Position numbers and translations under genes: made by a program. A DNA stretch of 64,000 nt from Pseudomonas sp. MIACH (GTDB lineage Bacteria; Pseudomonadota; Gammaproteobacteria; Pseudomonadales; Pseudomonadaceae), in the NCBI RefSeq assembly GCF_001269925.1, contig NZ_LHVO01000033.1:124001-188000 (forward strand), given 5' to 3'. How positions within the stretch are numbered: position 1 is the stretch's first letter; every line of letters begins with the position of its first letter. Shown one piece after another: positions 10,195 to 19,254 of this stretch. Under the pieces are notes generated by a model. That model saw only the letters and a program-made list of their open reading frames with translations, was not told where the DNA came from and made no database searches.

Positions 10195-10212
10195 TTGGTA
10201 CGACGGTACCAA
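10195..10212. promoter_or_regulatory. Palindromic operator candidate upstream of the KAS III gene
   Basis: TTGGTAC-GACG-GTACCAA is a perfect 7+7 palindrome with a 4-base centre, ending 33 bases before the GTG start of the beta-ketoacyl synthase gene. Size and symmetry suit a TetR-family repressor. No such regulator is encoded in this window, so the binding protein is unknown. Confidence 0.5.
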
Positions 10213-10245
10213 TATCATCTGCCTGACAGATTTAGAGGAACGATC

Positions 10246-11367
10246 GTGCATAACGTCGTCATCAGCGGCACTGGCCTTTACACCCCTGCCAACAGCATCA
10301 CCAACGAAGAACTGGTGCAGTCTTTCAACGCCTACGTGCAACAGTTCAACAGCGATAACGCCGCCGCCATCGAGCGCGGTGAGGTGCAGGCGCTGACGGA
10401 GTCGAGCGCCGCGTTCATCGAAAAGGCGTCGGGCATCAAGAGCCGCTTCGTGATGGACAAACAAGGCATCCTGGACCCGCAGCGCATGGCCCCACGCCTG
10501 CCGGAACGCAGCAACGACGAGTGGTCGGTACTCTGCCAGATGGCCATCGGCGCCGCCGAACAGGCCCTGCAGCGCGCCGGCAAGACCGCCGCCGACATCG
10601 ACGGTGTGATCGTCGCCTGTTCCAACCTGCAACGTGCCTACCCGGCCATCGCCATCGAAGTCCAGGAAGCCCTGGGCATCGCAGGCTTCGGTTTCGACAT
10701 GAACGTGGCGTGTTCCTCGGCGACCTTCGGCATCCAGAATGCCGCCAACAGCATCCAGCTGGGCCAGGCCCGGGCGATCCTGATGGTCAACCCGGAAGTC
10801 TGTACCGGCCACTTGAACTTCCGCGACCGCGACAGTCACTTTATCTTCGGTGACGCCGCCACTGCCGTGATCCTCGAACGCGCCGACCTGGCGACCTCCG
10901 AGCATCAGTTCGACGTGGTGAGCACCAAGCTGCTGACCAAGTTCTCCAATAACATCCGCAACAACTTCGGCTTCCTCAACCGCGCTGCGGAAGAGGGCAT
11001 CGGTGCGCCCGACAAGCTGTTCGTGCAGGAAGGCCGCAAGGTCTTTCGCGACGTGTGCCCGATGGTCGCCGAGCTGATCGGCGTGCACCTGGAAGAGAAC
11101 CAGTTGAACGTGGCCGATGTGAAGCGTTTCTGGCTGCACCAGGCCAACCTGAGCATGAACCACCTGATTGTGAAGAAGCTGCTGGGCCGCGAAGCCACGG
11201 TAGAAGAAGCACCGGTGATCCTCGATACTTACGCCAACACCAGCTCGGCAGGTTCGGTGATTGCGTTCCACACCTACCAGGACGATTTGCCCAAGGGCGC
11301 CGTCGCGGTACTCAGTTCGTTTGGCGCAGGCTATTCGATCGGTAGCGTGATCCTGCGCAAGCGTTAA
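10246..11367 (+). CDS. Beta-ketoacyl-ACP synthase III (PA3286-like, fatty acid shunt)
   Basis: A thiolase-fold condensing enzyme of 373 residues. The catalytic triad is visible: Cys156 in NVACSSATF, His298 in WLHQANLS and Asn331 in YANTSSAGS. Length and neighbours (ECF sigma, then a small anti-sigma) match P. aeruginosa PA3286. That enzyme is reported to condense medium-chain acyl-CoA from beta-oxidation with malonyl-ACP, feeding degradation products back into synthesis. I infer the same role. The GTG start at 10246 is chosen because AGAGGAA sits 5 bases upstream, which removes 29 residues from the longest possible frame. Some pipelines may label it FabH. Confidence 0.9.
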   Translation: MHNVVISGTGLYTPANSITNEELVQSFNAYVQQFNSDNAAAIERGEVQALTESSAAFIEKASGIKSRFVMDKQGILDPQRMAPRLPERSNDEWSVLCQMAIGAAEQALQRAGKTAADIDGVIVACSNLQRAYPAIAIEVQEALGIAGFGFDMNVACSSATFGIQNAANSIQLGQARAILMVNPEVCTGHLNFRDRDSHFIFGDAATAVILERADLATSEHQFDVVSTKLLTKFSNNIRNNFGFLNRAAEEGIGAPDKLFVQEGRKVFRDVCPMVAELIGVHLEENQLNVADVKRFWLHQANLSMNHLIVKKLLGREATVEEAPVILDTYANTSSAGSVIAFHTYQDDLPKGAVAVLSSFGAGYSIGSVILRKR

Positions 11368-11384
11368 GACAATCGAGGTCTTGA

Positions 11385-11999
11385 ATGGCAGCAGCGGACG
11401 ACGCGCACCTGCTTGAGCGACTGCTCAAGGGCGAGCAACGGGCCTACAAGGAACTGGTCACCACGTATCAAAGCGCAATGCGGGCGGTGGCGTATGCCAT
11501 CGCTGGCCAGCGCCATGCCGACGAAGTGGTGCAGGACGCCTGGCTGTCGGTGGTGCGCAACCTGGCCAAATTCGAAGGGCGTTCCAGCCTCAAGACCTGG
11601 CTGCTGACCATCACTGCCAACGCCGCCAAGGGGCGCTACAAACAGAATCGTCGGGAAGTGCTGCTCGACGATTTGCCTTCGCCCCACGGCACCATCGGCG
11701 ATGACCGTTTCACCCCCGATGATGGCCACTGGGCCGTCGCCCCGTATGCCTGGCATCAGGACACGCCGGAAGCCCTGCTGACCGAGGATGAGCTGCGCAA
11801 CTGCCTGGAACATACGCTGCTGAGTCTGTCTGAACTGCAAAGCAGTGTGCTGGTGCTGCGTGAACGCCAGGGTCTGGAGCTGGAGGAGATCTGTAATCTT
11901 CTGACGCTCTCTCTCTCCAATGTCCGAGTGCTGTTGCATCGAGCACGGCTTAAAGTCTTCGCCACGGTGGAGCATTTTGAGGAAACGGGCGAATGTTGA
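11385..11999 (+). CDS. ECF-family RNA polymerase sigma factor (PA3285-like)
   Basis: A 204-residue sigma-70 factor of the extracytoplasmic function type. It has region 2 (AYKELVTTYQSAMRAVAYAI through DEVVQDAWLSVVRNLAKFEG and the LKTWLLTITANAAK core-binding helix) and region 4 (LLSLSELQSSVLVLRERQGL and the LTLSLSNVRVLLHRARLK recognition helix). A charged linker of ~40 residues lies between them. It follows the KAS III gene by 17 bases and overlaps the next gene, a zinc anti-sigma, so the three look like one operon. The sigma and anti-sigma probably form a regulatory pair. The target promoters and the inducing signal are not visible. Confidence 0.93.
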   Translation: MAAADDAHLLERLLKGEQRAYKELVTTYQSAMRAVAYAIAGQRHADEVVQDAWLSVVRNLAKFEGRSSLKTWLLTITANAAKGRYKQNRREVLLDDLPSPHGTIGDDRFTPDDGHWAVAPYAWHQDTPEALLTEDELRNCLEHTLLSLSELQSSVLVLRERQGLELEEICNLLTLSLSNVRVLLHRARLKVFATVEHFEETGEC

Positions 12000-12238
12000 C
12001 CTGTAAAGAACAAGTGGCACGTTCCAGTGACTATCTCGATGGGCAATTGACCTTTCGCGAGCGTCTGCTGGTGCGTCATCACTTGATGTTCTGCCCGAAC
12101 TGCCGACGGTTTATCCGCCAGATGCGCCTGATGCAGGCGACGTTGCGGATTTTGCCGGACGACCCGGTAAAGGATGTGGATGCCTTGGCGCAGCGACTGG
12201 TTGCCGAGCGGCTCAAGGATCAGAAAGGCGGGGAATAA
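11993..12238 (+). CDS. Small soluble zinc-finger anti-sigma factor
   Basis: This 81-residue protein overlaps the end of the sigma gene by 7 bases, implying translational coupling. Its helical start followed by RHHLMFCPNC gives the H-x3-C-x2-C pattern of the zinc anti-sigma (ZAS) fold. There is no transmembrane segment, so it is a cytoplasmic anti-sigma that may respond to an internal redox or metal cue, as in the RsrA/ChrR group, rather than a membrane receptor. It corresponds in position to PA3284. The role is inferred from motif and coupling. Confidence 0.82.
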   Translation: MLTCKEQVARSSDYLDGQLTFRERLLVRHHLMFCPNCRRFIRQMRLMQATLRILPDDPVKDVDALAQRLVAERLKDQKGGE

Positions 12239-12306
12239 GCAGGCTCGCGTGGATGGATCGGACGGATGATGGGGATCGATCCACCCAGGCGAGACTGTTG
12301 CAGCCA

Positions 12307-12332
12307 CCTCGGGCGTCCTTGCCCGAGGTTTT
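12307..12332 (+). terminator. Rho-independent terminator after the sigma/anti-sigma operon
   Basis: CCTCGGGC-GTCCTT-GCCCGAGG forms a perfect 8-bp stem followed by TTTT on the plus strand. It lies between the convergent anti-sigma and porin genes. Confidence 0.8.
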
Positions 12333-12344
12333 GAACACGTCTCT

Positions 12345-13688
12345 TTAGAACTTGGCTTCTGCATCCAGCTGGAAGGTGTTGGCTTTGGCGCTACCGTCCA
12401 CGAGCGTGCGGCTGTAGGTGTCGGTCTTGGTCAGGAAGTAGGTGGCGCCGACGGCGAAGTTCTTGTCGATGTCATAGCCAACCTTGAACTTGTGACCACG
12501 GGAACCGGTGAAGCCGCCACCGAAGTCCGAATCCGTGAAGGCACCCACCACGGCGTTTTTCTGCACGTCGCGATAGTTGTAGTCCAGGTTGAAACCGAAC
12601 ACCTTGGATTTGGCACCCAACAACCAGGCCGTGTCCGCATCGTCGACAGCGTCGTTGTTTTTCACGTACTGGCCGTAGAACGACAGGGGAACCGCCAGGC
12701 CGCCGATATCGACTTGACCGAAGCCTTCATACAGGCGGAACTCGCCGTTAGGGGTGTTGCCGTTGGTGGCCAGCACGTTCGGGGTGCTGGTACCGGAGGC
12801 ACGGCTGTCTTCATCGTTCTGGTAGGCGTAGACGCTGCCGCCCAGGGTCATTTTCAGGTTGTCGGTCAGCGAGAAACGGGTCCCCAACTGGCCGGTGGTC
12901 AGGCGCAGGTCGTGGCGGTACTGCACGCCGTCACCGTCCACGTTGTCCTTGAGGTTGTAGTTACCCAGGCTGCCGAACAGCTCGGCGCTGCCGCCCAGTG
13001 GGTACTTGTAGGTGACTGCCAGGCCTTCCGGGTTGATGTCGCTATCCCAGATCACATCGCCCATGTTGACCCATGGCTGCAGCATTTTACCGCCAATGAT
13101 GTGCAGGTTTTTGATCTGGTCGGGGTGGTAGTCGATGTAGCCGAGGTCCAGCCAGATCGATTTTTTATCGAAGTAGCCGTCCAGGTCCTGGTTGGTGGAG
13201 CGCGCGTCGCTGCCGCCGCCGGTGGCGATACGAATACCGGTGTCCACCTGTGGGTTGATTTCGGTGTAGGCGCCGAGGCGCGCACGGATGCGTTCGCGAT
13301 CCTTGTCACGACCGGTGACGCCGGCGCGGGTAACGCCATTTTCGCCTTCGACCTTGATGGTCTCGTGGCGCATGCGCACATCACCCTTGAACTGAGTCTT
13401 GGCCGCCCAGGCCAGCTTCTGGTCGAAGCTGCTCAGTTCATTGGTTTTCTTCGCGGTGGCCGCGATCTGTTCGTTGGTCTCTTGTTGAGCTTGCCGTGCG
13501 ATCTGCTGTTCTTTCTGGTCTTTGGCCAACTCGTTTTGCAGTTCGGTGTACTGCGAAGCGGTGATCTGGCCGTTGGCCTTGAGCATGTCGAGCAATTTAG
13601 CGTCGACTGCAGCGCTGGCCGGAACGCTCAGGGCCAGTAACAGGCCGCCGCAAAGGGCCGCCGCAGTTTTAGTGGAAGCAAGACGCAT
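12345..13688 (-). CDS. Outer-membrane porin with N-terminal coiled coil (Porin_5-like)
   Basis: This 447-residue protein has a clear signal peptide (MRLASTKTAAALCGG through VPASA). A short helical, coiled-coil-like segment of Q/E/K-rich residues (about 45-85) comes next, then a long region of alternating beta strands ending in ...LDAEAKF, with the terminal aromatic residue needed for outer-membrane insertion. It matches the putative porin family common in Pseudomonas. The ATG at 13688 is preferred over an upstream in-frame start because GGAGA lies just before it and the signal peptide begins there. The substrate is unknown. No transport partner is adjacent. Confidence 0.88.
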   Translation of the reverse strand: MRLASTKTAAALCGGLLLALSVPASAAVDAKLLDMLKANGQITASQYTELQNELAKDQKEQQIARQAQQETNEQIAATAKKTNELSSFDQKLAWAAKTQFKGDVRMRHETIKVEGENGVTRAGVTGRDKDRERIRARLGAYTEINPQVDTGIRIATGGGSDARSTNQDLDGYFDKKSIWLDLGYIDYHPDQIKNLHIIGGKMLQPWVNMGDVIWDSDINPEGLAVTYKYPLGGSAELFGSLGNYNLKDNVDGDGVQYRHDLRLTTGQLGTRFSLTDNLKMTLGGSVYAYQNDEDSRASGTSTPNVLATNGNTPNGEFRLYEGFGQVDIGGLAVPLSFYGQYVKNNDAVDDADTAWLLGAKSKVFGFNLDYNYRDVQKNAVVGAFTDSDFGGGFTGSRGHKFKVGYDIDKNFAVGATYFLTKTDTYSRTLVDGSAKANTFQLDAEAKF

Positions 13689-13971
13689 ATCAATCTCCGA
13701 AAGTGAGGAGGGATGGCAAACCATCCAGGACACAACCGACCGATGACGGACGGAAAAATAACCACCTGCTAGAACCAGGCGCTCTAAAAACAGGCGTCAG
13801 TATCACGATCGTTTATGACGCCGCAGTGGCTAAGTGATGTCATCTACATGACAAATTATTTAAGAATGGAACTATTGATTTAGAGCCTTGTCGGGCGATT
13901 TGGGGGTGTGCCCGGACCGGCGATAAGCGATACTCGCGAGGCTTTCAAGCCCTGAAGTAGTGAGGATGCCG

Positions 13972-15096
13972 ATGCCGCTGCAACGCCTGCTGAGCCTGTC
14001 CGAAATAGCCCCGCAGACCTGGGATGCCCTGGTGCCGCAGGCCCAACCGTTCGTGCGGCATGCCTTCCTGAGCGCGTTGGAAGACAGCGCGAGCGTCGGA
14101 CCGCATTCGGGCTGGCAAGCGGAGCATTTATTGCACTGGGAGGGCGAGCGACTGGTGGCAGCACTGCCCAGTTATCGCAAGTGGCATTCCTACGGCGAGT
14201 ACGTGTTCGATCATGGTTGGGCCGATGCCTGTGAGCGCGCAGGTATCGACTACTACCCCAAGCTGCTGACAGCGGTGCCATTCAGCCCGGTCAGCGGTCC
14301 GCGCCTGTTGGCGGCCAGCGCCGCCGATGGTTTCGAACTGCTGAAGAGCCTGCCGGGCTACCTGGAAATCGAAGGGCTCTCCAGCGCCCATGTCAACTTC
14401 ACCGACGGCTTGGCCGATGAGGCGTTAGCCCAACAACCGGGTTGGTTGCAGCGCCTGGGTTGTCAGTTTCACTGGCAGAATCGCGGCTACCGTGACTTCC
14501 AGGATTTCCTCGACGCCCTCAGTTCCCGCAAGCGCAAACAGATGCGTAAGGAGCGCGAACAGGTGGCGGGGCAGGGCATCGACTTCCAGTGGTTGCAAGG
14601 CCACGAGTTGAGCGAGGCGCAGTGGGATTTTGTCTACGCCTGCTACGCCAATACCTACGCGGTCCGCCGCCAGACACCCTACCTGACCCGCGAATTTTTC
14701 AGCCTGCTCGCCGAACGCATGCCCGAGGCAATCCGTGTGGTGCTGGCCAAGCAAGGCACACGCCCGGTGGCCATGGCTTTCAGCCTGATCGGGGGCGACA
14801 GCTTCTACGGCCGTTACTGGGGTTGCCTGGCGGAGTTTGACCGGCTGCATTTCGAAACCTGCTTCTACCAGGGCATGGATTACGCCATCGCCCACGGCCT
14901 GCAACGCTTCGACGCCGGCGCCCAGGGTGAGCACAAATTGATTCGCGGGTTTGAACCGGTGATCACCCGGTCGTGGCACTACCTGCGCCATCCCGGGTTG
15001 AAGAATGCCGTGGAGGATTTCCTCGAGCGCGAGCGGGTGGGGATTGTGGCGTATGCCGAAGAGGCGAGGGCAGCCCTGCCTTACCGGCAGGGCTGA
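13972..15096 (+). CDS. FemAB/GNAT-like acyltransferase (DUF482, COG3146)
   Basis: This protein of about 374 residues belongs to the peptidogalycan biosynthesis/FemAB-like family. Recognisable parts are HAFLSALEDSASVG near the N-terminus, the SSRKRKQMRKEREQV segment in the middle, and the C-terminal YGRYWGC and LQRFDAGAQGEHKL motifs. The acyl acceptor is not known for this family. Three possible starts lie within 12 bases (GTG 13960, ATG 13966, ATG 13972). I prefer 13972 because GTGAGG sits six bases before it. The stop codon is part of a hairpin and the gene converges on aqpZ. Confidence 0.82.
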   Translation: MPLQRLLSLSEIAPQTWDALVPQAQPFVRHAFLSALEDSASVGPHSGWQAEHLLHWEGERLVAALPSYRKWHSYGEYVFDHGWADACERAGIDYYPKLLTAVPFSPVSGPRLLAASAADGFELLKSLPGYLEIEGLSSAHVNFTDGLADEALAQQPGWLQRLGCQFHWQNRGYRDFQDFLDALSSRKRKQMRKEREQVAGQGIDFQWLQGHELSEAQWDFVYACYANTYAVRRQTPYLTREFFSLLAERMPEAIRVVLAKQGTRPVAMAFSLIGGDSFYGRYWGCLAEFDRLHFETCFYQGMDYAIAHGLQRFDAGAQGEHKLIRGFEPVITRSWHYLRHPGLKNAVEDFLERERVGIVAYAEEARAALPYRQG

Positions 15097-15100
15097 CCCT
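15072..15100 (+). terminator. Hairpin overlapping the stop codon of the DUF482 gene
   Basis: AGCCCTGCC-TTACC-GGCAGGGCT is a perfect 9-bp stem whose end includes the TGA stop. Only a weak T-rich stretch follows, so termination is plausible but not certain. Confidence 0.45.
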
Positions 15101-15105
15101 TTGCC

Positions 15106-15807
15106 TCAGGCCGGCTCCTCCTTGCCCAGCCATCGATAGACAACACCGCCCGCCACCGCACCGAGGATCGGCGCGAGCCAGAACATCCACAATTGCTGGA
15201 TCGCCCACCCGCCCACGATCAGTGCCGGGCCGGTACTGCGGGCCGGGTTGACCGAGGTGTTGGTCACGGGGATGGAGATCAGGTGGATCAATGTGAGGGC
15301 CAGGCCAATGGCGATGGGCGCGAGGCCCTTCGGGGCACGGTGGTCGGTGGCGCCGAGGATGATCAGCACGAACATGGCTGTCATCACCAGTTCACAGACA
15401 AACCCCGCTGCCATTGAATAGCCGCCCGGCGAATGCTCGCCATAGCCGTTGGAGGCCAGCCCGCCGGCCAGTTCAAAGCCCGGCTTGCCGCTGGCGATGA
15501 AGTACAACAATGCGGCGGCGACTACCCCGCCGATGACTTGGGCCACGATGTACGCCGGTAACTCCCTGGCCGGAAACCTTCCGCCCACTACCAGCCCCAC
15601 CGATACCGCCGGGTTGAGGTGACAACCGCTGATATGTCCGATAGCCACCGCCATGGTCAGCACGGTGAGCCCGAACGCCAGGGCCACGCCCAACAATCCG
15701 ATCCCGACAGCGGGAAACGCGGCGGCCAACACCGCACTCCCGCAACCGCCCAACACCAGCCAAAACGTACCTAACCCCTCTGTGACTGAACGCTTGAACA
15801 AAGACAT
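15106..15807 (-). CDS. aqpZ: Aquaporin Z
   Basis: A six-helix channel of the MIP family, 233 residues, as expected for AqpZ. Both pore half-helix motifs are intact: NPA at 65-67 (GCHLNPAVS) and NPA at 187-189 ([12 protein letters not shown]) with the selectivity-filter arginine at 190. It carries water across the inner membrane and is a monocistronic unit here. A short AT-rich gap upstream (15808-15934) can hold its promoter. Confidence 0.96.
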   Translation of the reverse strand: MSLFKRSVTEGLGTFWLVLGGCGSAVLAAAFPAVGIGLLGVALAFGLTVLTMAVAIGHISGCHLNPAVSVGLVVGGRFPARELPAYIVAQVIGGVVAAALLYFIASGKPGFELAGGLASNGYGEHSPGGYSMAAGFVCELVMTAMFVLIILGATDHRAPKGLAPIAIGLALTLIHLISIPVTNTSVNPARSTGPALIVGGWAIQQLWMFWLAPILGAVAGGVVYRWLGKEEPA

Positions 15808-15934
15808 GCAACACGTCCTTGATAGATCGCTCTACCCATCAGTAAATCAGTAATGCTCCCTGCAGATTTACTTCAACGCCCGTCTGGGCACTGCACTGAG
15901 TACAGCACGGTTTTTACACAAATCCAGGCCACCA

Positions 15935-15954
15935 AATGTGGGAGGGGGCTTGCT
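15935..15954. repeat. Single REP element at the 3' end of the ABC transporter gene
   Basis: AATGTGGGAGGGGGCTTGCT matches the arm of the REPIN at 9940 but has no inverted partner nearby. It abuts the stop codon of the ABC transporter gene. Confidence 0.8.
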
Positions 15955-17787
15955 TCAGTCGATGCCCACAAACCCTCCGGTCTGGTGTTGCCACAACCGT
16001 GCATACAACCCGCCATGGGCCAGCAGTTCGGCATGGCTGCCCGTCTCGGCAATCTGGCCTTTCTCCAGCACCACCAGGCGATCCATCCGCGCAATGGTCG
16101 ACAACCGGTGCGCAATCGCAATCACCGTCTTGCCACGCATCAGGGTTTCCAGGCTTTCCTGGATCGCAGCTTCCACTTCCGAGTCCAGCGCCGAAGTGGC
16201 TTCGTCCATGATCAGGATCGGCGCGTCCTTGAGCAGTACGCGCGCGATGGCGATACGTTGGCGTTGCCCACCCGAGAGTTTCACCCCGCGCTCACCCACA
16301 TGTGCATCCAGCCCGGTGCGGCCTTCGGCGTCCGACAGCAGCGGGATGAACTCATCGGCGCGCGCCTTGTGGATGGCGGCCCAAAGTTCTTCGTCGCTGG
16401 CGTCCGGCTTGCCGTACAGCAGGTTGTCGCGGATCGAACGGTGCAGCAGCGAGGTGTCCTGGGTGATCATGCCGATCTGTTCGCGCAGGGTTTCCTGGGC
16501 CACCTCGGCGATGTTCTGGCCGTCGATCAGGATGCGCCCGCCTTGCAGGTCGTACAGGCGCAGCAGCAGGTTGACCAGGGTCGACTTGCCCGCGCCGGAT
16601 GGGCCGATCAGGCCGATTTTTTCCCCGGCCTTGATGTTCAGGTTCAGGCCGCCAATGATCCCGCTCTTCTTGCCGTAGTGGAAATCCACCTGCTCGAAGC
16701 GCACTTCCCCGTGGGGCACGCTCAAGCGCGGGGCGTTGTCGCGGTCGATCACTGCCAGCGGCTGGGCGATGGTTTTCAGGCCGTCCTGCACCATGCCGAT
16801 GTTTTCGAAGATGCCGTTGACCACCCACATGATCCAGCCGGACATGTTAACGATGCGGATTACCAGGCCGGTGGCCAGGGCGATGGCGCCCACGGAAATC
16901 AGCGACTGCGTCCACAGCCAGAGCGCCAGGCCGGTGGTGGTCACGATCAACAGGCCGTTCATGGTGGTGATCACCACGTCCATGCTGGTCACCACGCGGC
17001 TGGCCAGTTGGGTCTTTTCGGTCTGCTCGATGATCGCTTCCCTGGCGTACTCCTGCTCGGACTGGGTATGGGCAAACAGCTTCAACGTGGTGATGTTGGT
17101 GTAGCCGTCGACGATCCGGCCCATCAGTTTGGAACGCGCCTCGGAGGAGATCACCGAGCGTTCCTTGACCCGTGGCACGAAGTAGCGCAGCGCCAGGCTG
17201 TAGCAGATGATCCAGGTGACCAGTGGGATCATCAGCCGCCAGTCTGCCTCGGCAAACAGCACCAGGGAGCTGATGGCGTAGATCGCCACGTGCCAGATTG
17301 CATCCACCGCAGCCACTGCCGAGTCGCGCAGGGAGTTGCCGGTTTGCATGATGCGCTGGGCGATACGTCCGGCGAAGTCATTCTGGAAGAAGTTGAGGCT
17401 CTGTTTGAGCACGTAGCTATGGTTTTGCCAGCGGATCAGGCTGGTCATGCCGGGGCTGATGGTCTGGTGCACCAGCAGGTCATGCAGTGCGCCAAAGATC
17501 GGGCGCAGCAGCAGGGCGACCACCGCCATCCAGATCAGCTCGGTGCTGTGGACCTGGAAGAAGTCAGCGGGCGGCGTGCCTTGGGCGAGGTCGATGATAC
17601 GGCTCAGGTAGCTGAACAACGCGACTTCGATCAGCGCACCGATCAGTCCCACGACCAGCAGGGCGGCGAAGTGCGGCCACACCTGGCGCAGGTAGTAAAG
17701 GTAGAAGGGCAGGACTTTGTCGGGAGGGGCGGCGCTCGGGGCGTCGCGGAAAATATCGATCAGTTGTTCAAAACGACGATAGAGCAT
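15955..17787 (-). CDS. ABC transporter, fused permease and ATPase (PA3228-like)
   Basis: A half-transporter of 610 residues with an N-terminal six-helix exporter domain and a C-terminal ATPase: Walker A GPSGAGKST (about 395), signature LSGGQRQR (about 500), Walker B ILIMDEATSALD (about 520), then the H-loop AHRLST. It should act as a homodimeric exporter in the inner membrane. The substrate is unknown. ATG 17787 is chosen over an upstream TTG because a GGAG site lies between the two. It follows ppiA on the same strand, the order known from P. aeruginosa PA3228-PA3225. Confidence 0.92.
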   Translation of the reverse strand: MLYRRFEQLIDIFRDAPSAAPPDKVLPFYLYYLRQVWPHFAALLVVGLIGALIEVALFSYLSRIIDLAQGTPPADFFQVHSTELIWMAVVALLLRPIFGALHDLLVHQTISPGMTSLIRWQNHSYVLKQSLNFFQNDFAGRIAQRIMQTGNSLRDSAVAAVDAIWHVAIYAISSLVLFAEADWRLMIPLVTWIICYSLALRYFVPRVKERSVISSEARSKLMGRIVDGYTNITTLKLFAHTQSEQEYAREAIIEQTEKTQLASRVVTSMDVVITTMNGLLIVTTTGLALWLWTQSLISVGAIALATGLVIRIVNMSGWIMWVVNGIFENIGMVQDGLKTIAQPLAVIDRDNAPRLSVPHGEVRFEQVDFHYGKKSGIIGGLNLNIKAGEKIGLIGPSGAGKSTLVNLLLRLYDLQGGRILIDGQNIAEVAQETLREQIGMITQDTSLLHRSIRDNLLYGKPDASDEELWAAIHKARADEFIPLLSDAEGRTGLDAHVGERGVKLSGGQRQRIAIARVLLKDAPILIMDEATSALDSEVEAAIQESLETLMRGKTVIAIAHRLSTIARMDRLVVLEKGQIAETGSHAELLAHGGLYARLWQHQTGGFVGID

Positions 17788-17869
17788 TAGGGTTGACGCC
17801 CGCCTGGCGGGCTCTCCTTTCAAATGCGCGCGCAGCCTTGTGGGCCGCGCGCGGAACTACCTGCAGACC

Positions 17870-18433
17870 TCAGTCGATGCGCTTGGCCGACTTGATCAGG
17901 ACAGGATCGATTGGCACGTTCTGCATGCCTTGTTTGGTGGTGGTCTGGGAGTTGACGATGATGTCGACCACATCCATGCCTTTGACCACTTTGGCGAACA
18001 CGGCATAGCCACGGTCACGGCCCGGATCGAGGAAGGCGTTGTCAGCGACGTTGATGAAGAACTGGCTGGTGGCCGAATCCGGGTCATTGGTACGCGCCAT
18101 GGACAAGGTGCCACGCACGTTATGCAGGCCGTTCTTGGCCTCGTTCTTGATCGGCGCTTCGGTCGGCTTTTGCGACATCGACTGGGTAAAACCGCCACCC
18201 TGGACCATGAAGCCAGGGATCACACGGTGGAAAATCGTGTTGGTGTAGAAACCCTTGTCGACATAGGCCAGGAAGTTCTTGGTACTGATCGGCGCCTTGA
18301 CCGGGTCCAGTTCGATTTCAATGTCGCCGTTGGTGGTGGAGATCAATACGTGTGGCGCCTTGGCGGGTTCGGCCGCCATCAGGTTGGCAGCGAACAGAAC
18401 GGAACCGGCAAAGAAGGCGATTTTTTTCAGCAT
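17870..18433 (-). CDS. ppiA: Periplasmic peptidyl-prolyl cis-trans isomerase A
   Basis: A cyclophilin-type proline isomerase of 187 residues with a signal peptide ([20 protein letters not shown]) and therefore periplasmic. Typical cyclophilin residues are present: [15 protein letters not shown], the following GTLSMAR and the [13 protein letters not shown] segment. It starts three bases after the hydrolase gene stops, so both are surely co-transcribed. Confidence 0.96.
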   Translation of the reverse strand: MLKKIAFFAGSVLFAANLMAAEPAKAPHVLISTTNGDIEIELDPVKAPISTKNFLAYVDKGFYTNTIFHRVIPGFMVQGGGFTQSMSQKPTEAPIKNEAKNGLHNVRGTLSMARTNDPDSATSQFFINVADNAFLDPGRDRGYAVFAKVVKGMDVVDIIVNSQTTTKQGMQNVPIDPVLIKSAKRID

Positions 18434-18436
18434 GGG

Positions 18437-19240
18437 TCAGTGATCCTGGGGAGTGGTGTCGACTGTCTCTAGAAAATCGAGCAGGGTGGTATTAAAGACT
18501 TCGGGTTGGTCCAAGGGCGTGGCATGGCGGGAATCCTTGATCACCACCAGCCGCGCATCGGGCAGCAGTTTTACATAGTTTTCTTTCTGGGCCACGGGGG
18601 TGTAGTCGTGGTCGGCGCTGATGACCAGGGTTGGACAGGTAATTCTCGAAAGTCGTTCCTGTACGCCCCAGCCCACAATCGCATCGAAGCTGGCGAGATA
18701 AGCACGTTTGTCGTTTTTTGCCCAGCGTTCGGCCATCTTGCGGCGCAGGTCGGCCTGCTCAGGTTTGGGGAACAGCCGGTCACCGAGGGCCTTGCCGATG
18801 GTGGCCAGGCTGAGGGTGCGGGCCAGGGTCCAACGCTTGGCCCACTGCCAGTAATCATCGGCACTGCGCACCTTCACCTGCGGCGCGCTGTTGACGATGC
18901 ACAGGCTCTTGACCCGGTCGGGTTCGTCCACCGCCAGTTGGAAGGCGATCATGCCGCCCATGGACAAGCCCACCACGTGGGCGGCCGGCAGGTCCAAGTG
19001 GTCGATCAGCGCAATCAGGTCGTAGGTGAACCCTTCGATGCTGTAGCGCTCCCGAGGTTTGTCGGAGCGTCCATGGCCGCGCACATCCACCACGATCAGG
19101 CGGTAGTGGCGAGCCAGCACCGGCACCTGCAGTTCCCAGTCCTGGCTGCTGGAGCCCAGGCCGTGGATCAGGATCAGCGGCGTGCCGTGGCCGTATTCCT
19201 CATAGTGCAGGCTGCAGCCTTCGTGGTCGAACCAGGCCAT
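18437..19240 (-). CDS. Alpha/beta-fold hydrolase (PA3226-like)
   Basis: A soluble alpha/beta hydrolase of 267 residues. The oxyanion strand HGLGSSSQDW, the nucleophile elbow GLSMGG with Ser93, the acidic residue in ISADHDYTP and the histidine in SRHATPLDQPE form the expected triad. It resembles the pimeloyl-ester/3-oxoadipate-lactonase class, but the substrate cannot be inferred. It lies between a LysR gene and ppiA on the same strand. The ATG has ACGGAG upstream. Confidence 0.9.
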   Translation of the reverse strand: MAWFDHEGCSLHYEEYGHGTPLILIHGLGSSSQDWELQVPVLARHYRLIVVDVRGHGRSDKPRERYSIEGFTYDLIALIDHLDLPAAHVVGLSMGGMIAFQLAVDEPDRVKSLCIVNSAPQVKVRSADDYWQWAKRWTLARTLSLATIGKALGDRLFPKPEQADLRRKMAERWAKNDKRAYLASFDAIVGWGVQERLSRITCPTLVISADHDYTPVAQKENYVKLLPDARLVVIKDSRHATPLDQPEVFNTTLLDFLETVDTTPQDH

Positions 19241-19254
19241 GCATGAACTCCGTT

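Larger units (their letters stand above)
9906..10245. other. Intergenic region between hrpA and the KAS III gene: REPIN and palindromic operator
   Basis: The 340 bases hold two separate structures. One is a perfect inverted REP pair (9940-10032). The other is an 18-bp palindrome (10195-10212) close to the next start codon. No protein gene is visible. A reading frame continues upstream of 10246 to 10159, but the ribosome site places the start at 10246. Confidence 0.6.

Noticed and set aside
9640..11271. 543-codon minus-strand frame across hrpA end, REPIN and KAS III
   Set aside because: It runs through the REPIN and two real genes on the opposite strand. A real gene would not span a mobile repeat in this manner.
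15853..17790. 645-codon plus-strand frame opposite the ABC transporter
   Set aside because: The minus strand carries all ABC motifs; the plus translation is histidine/aspartate/glutamine-rich and recognisable as a codon-complement artefact.
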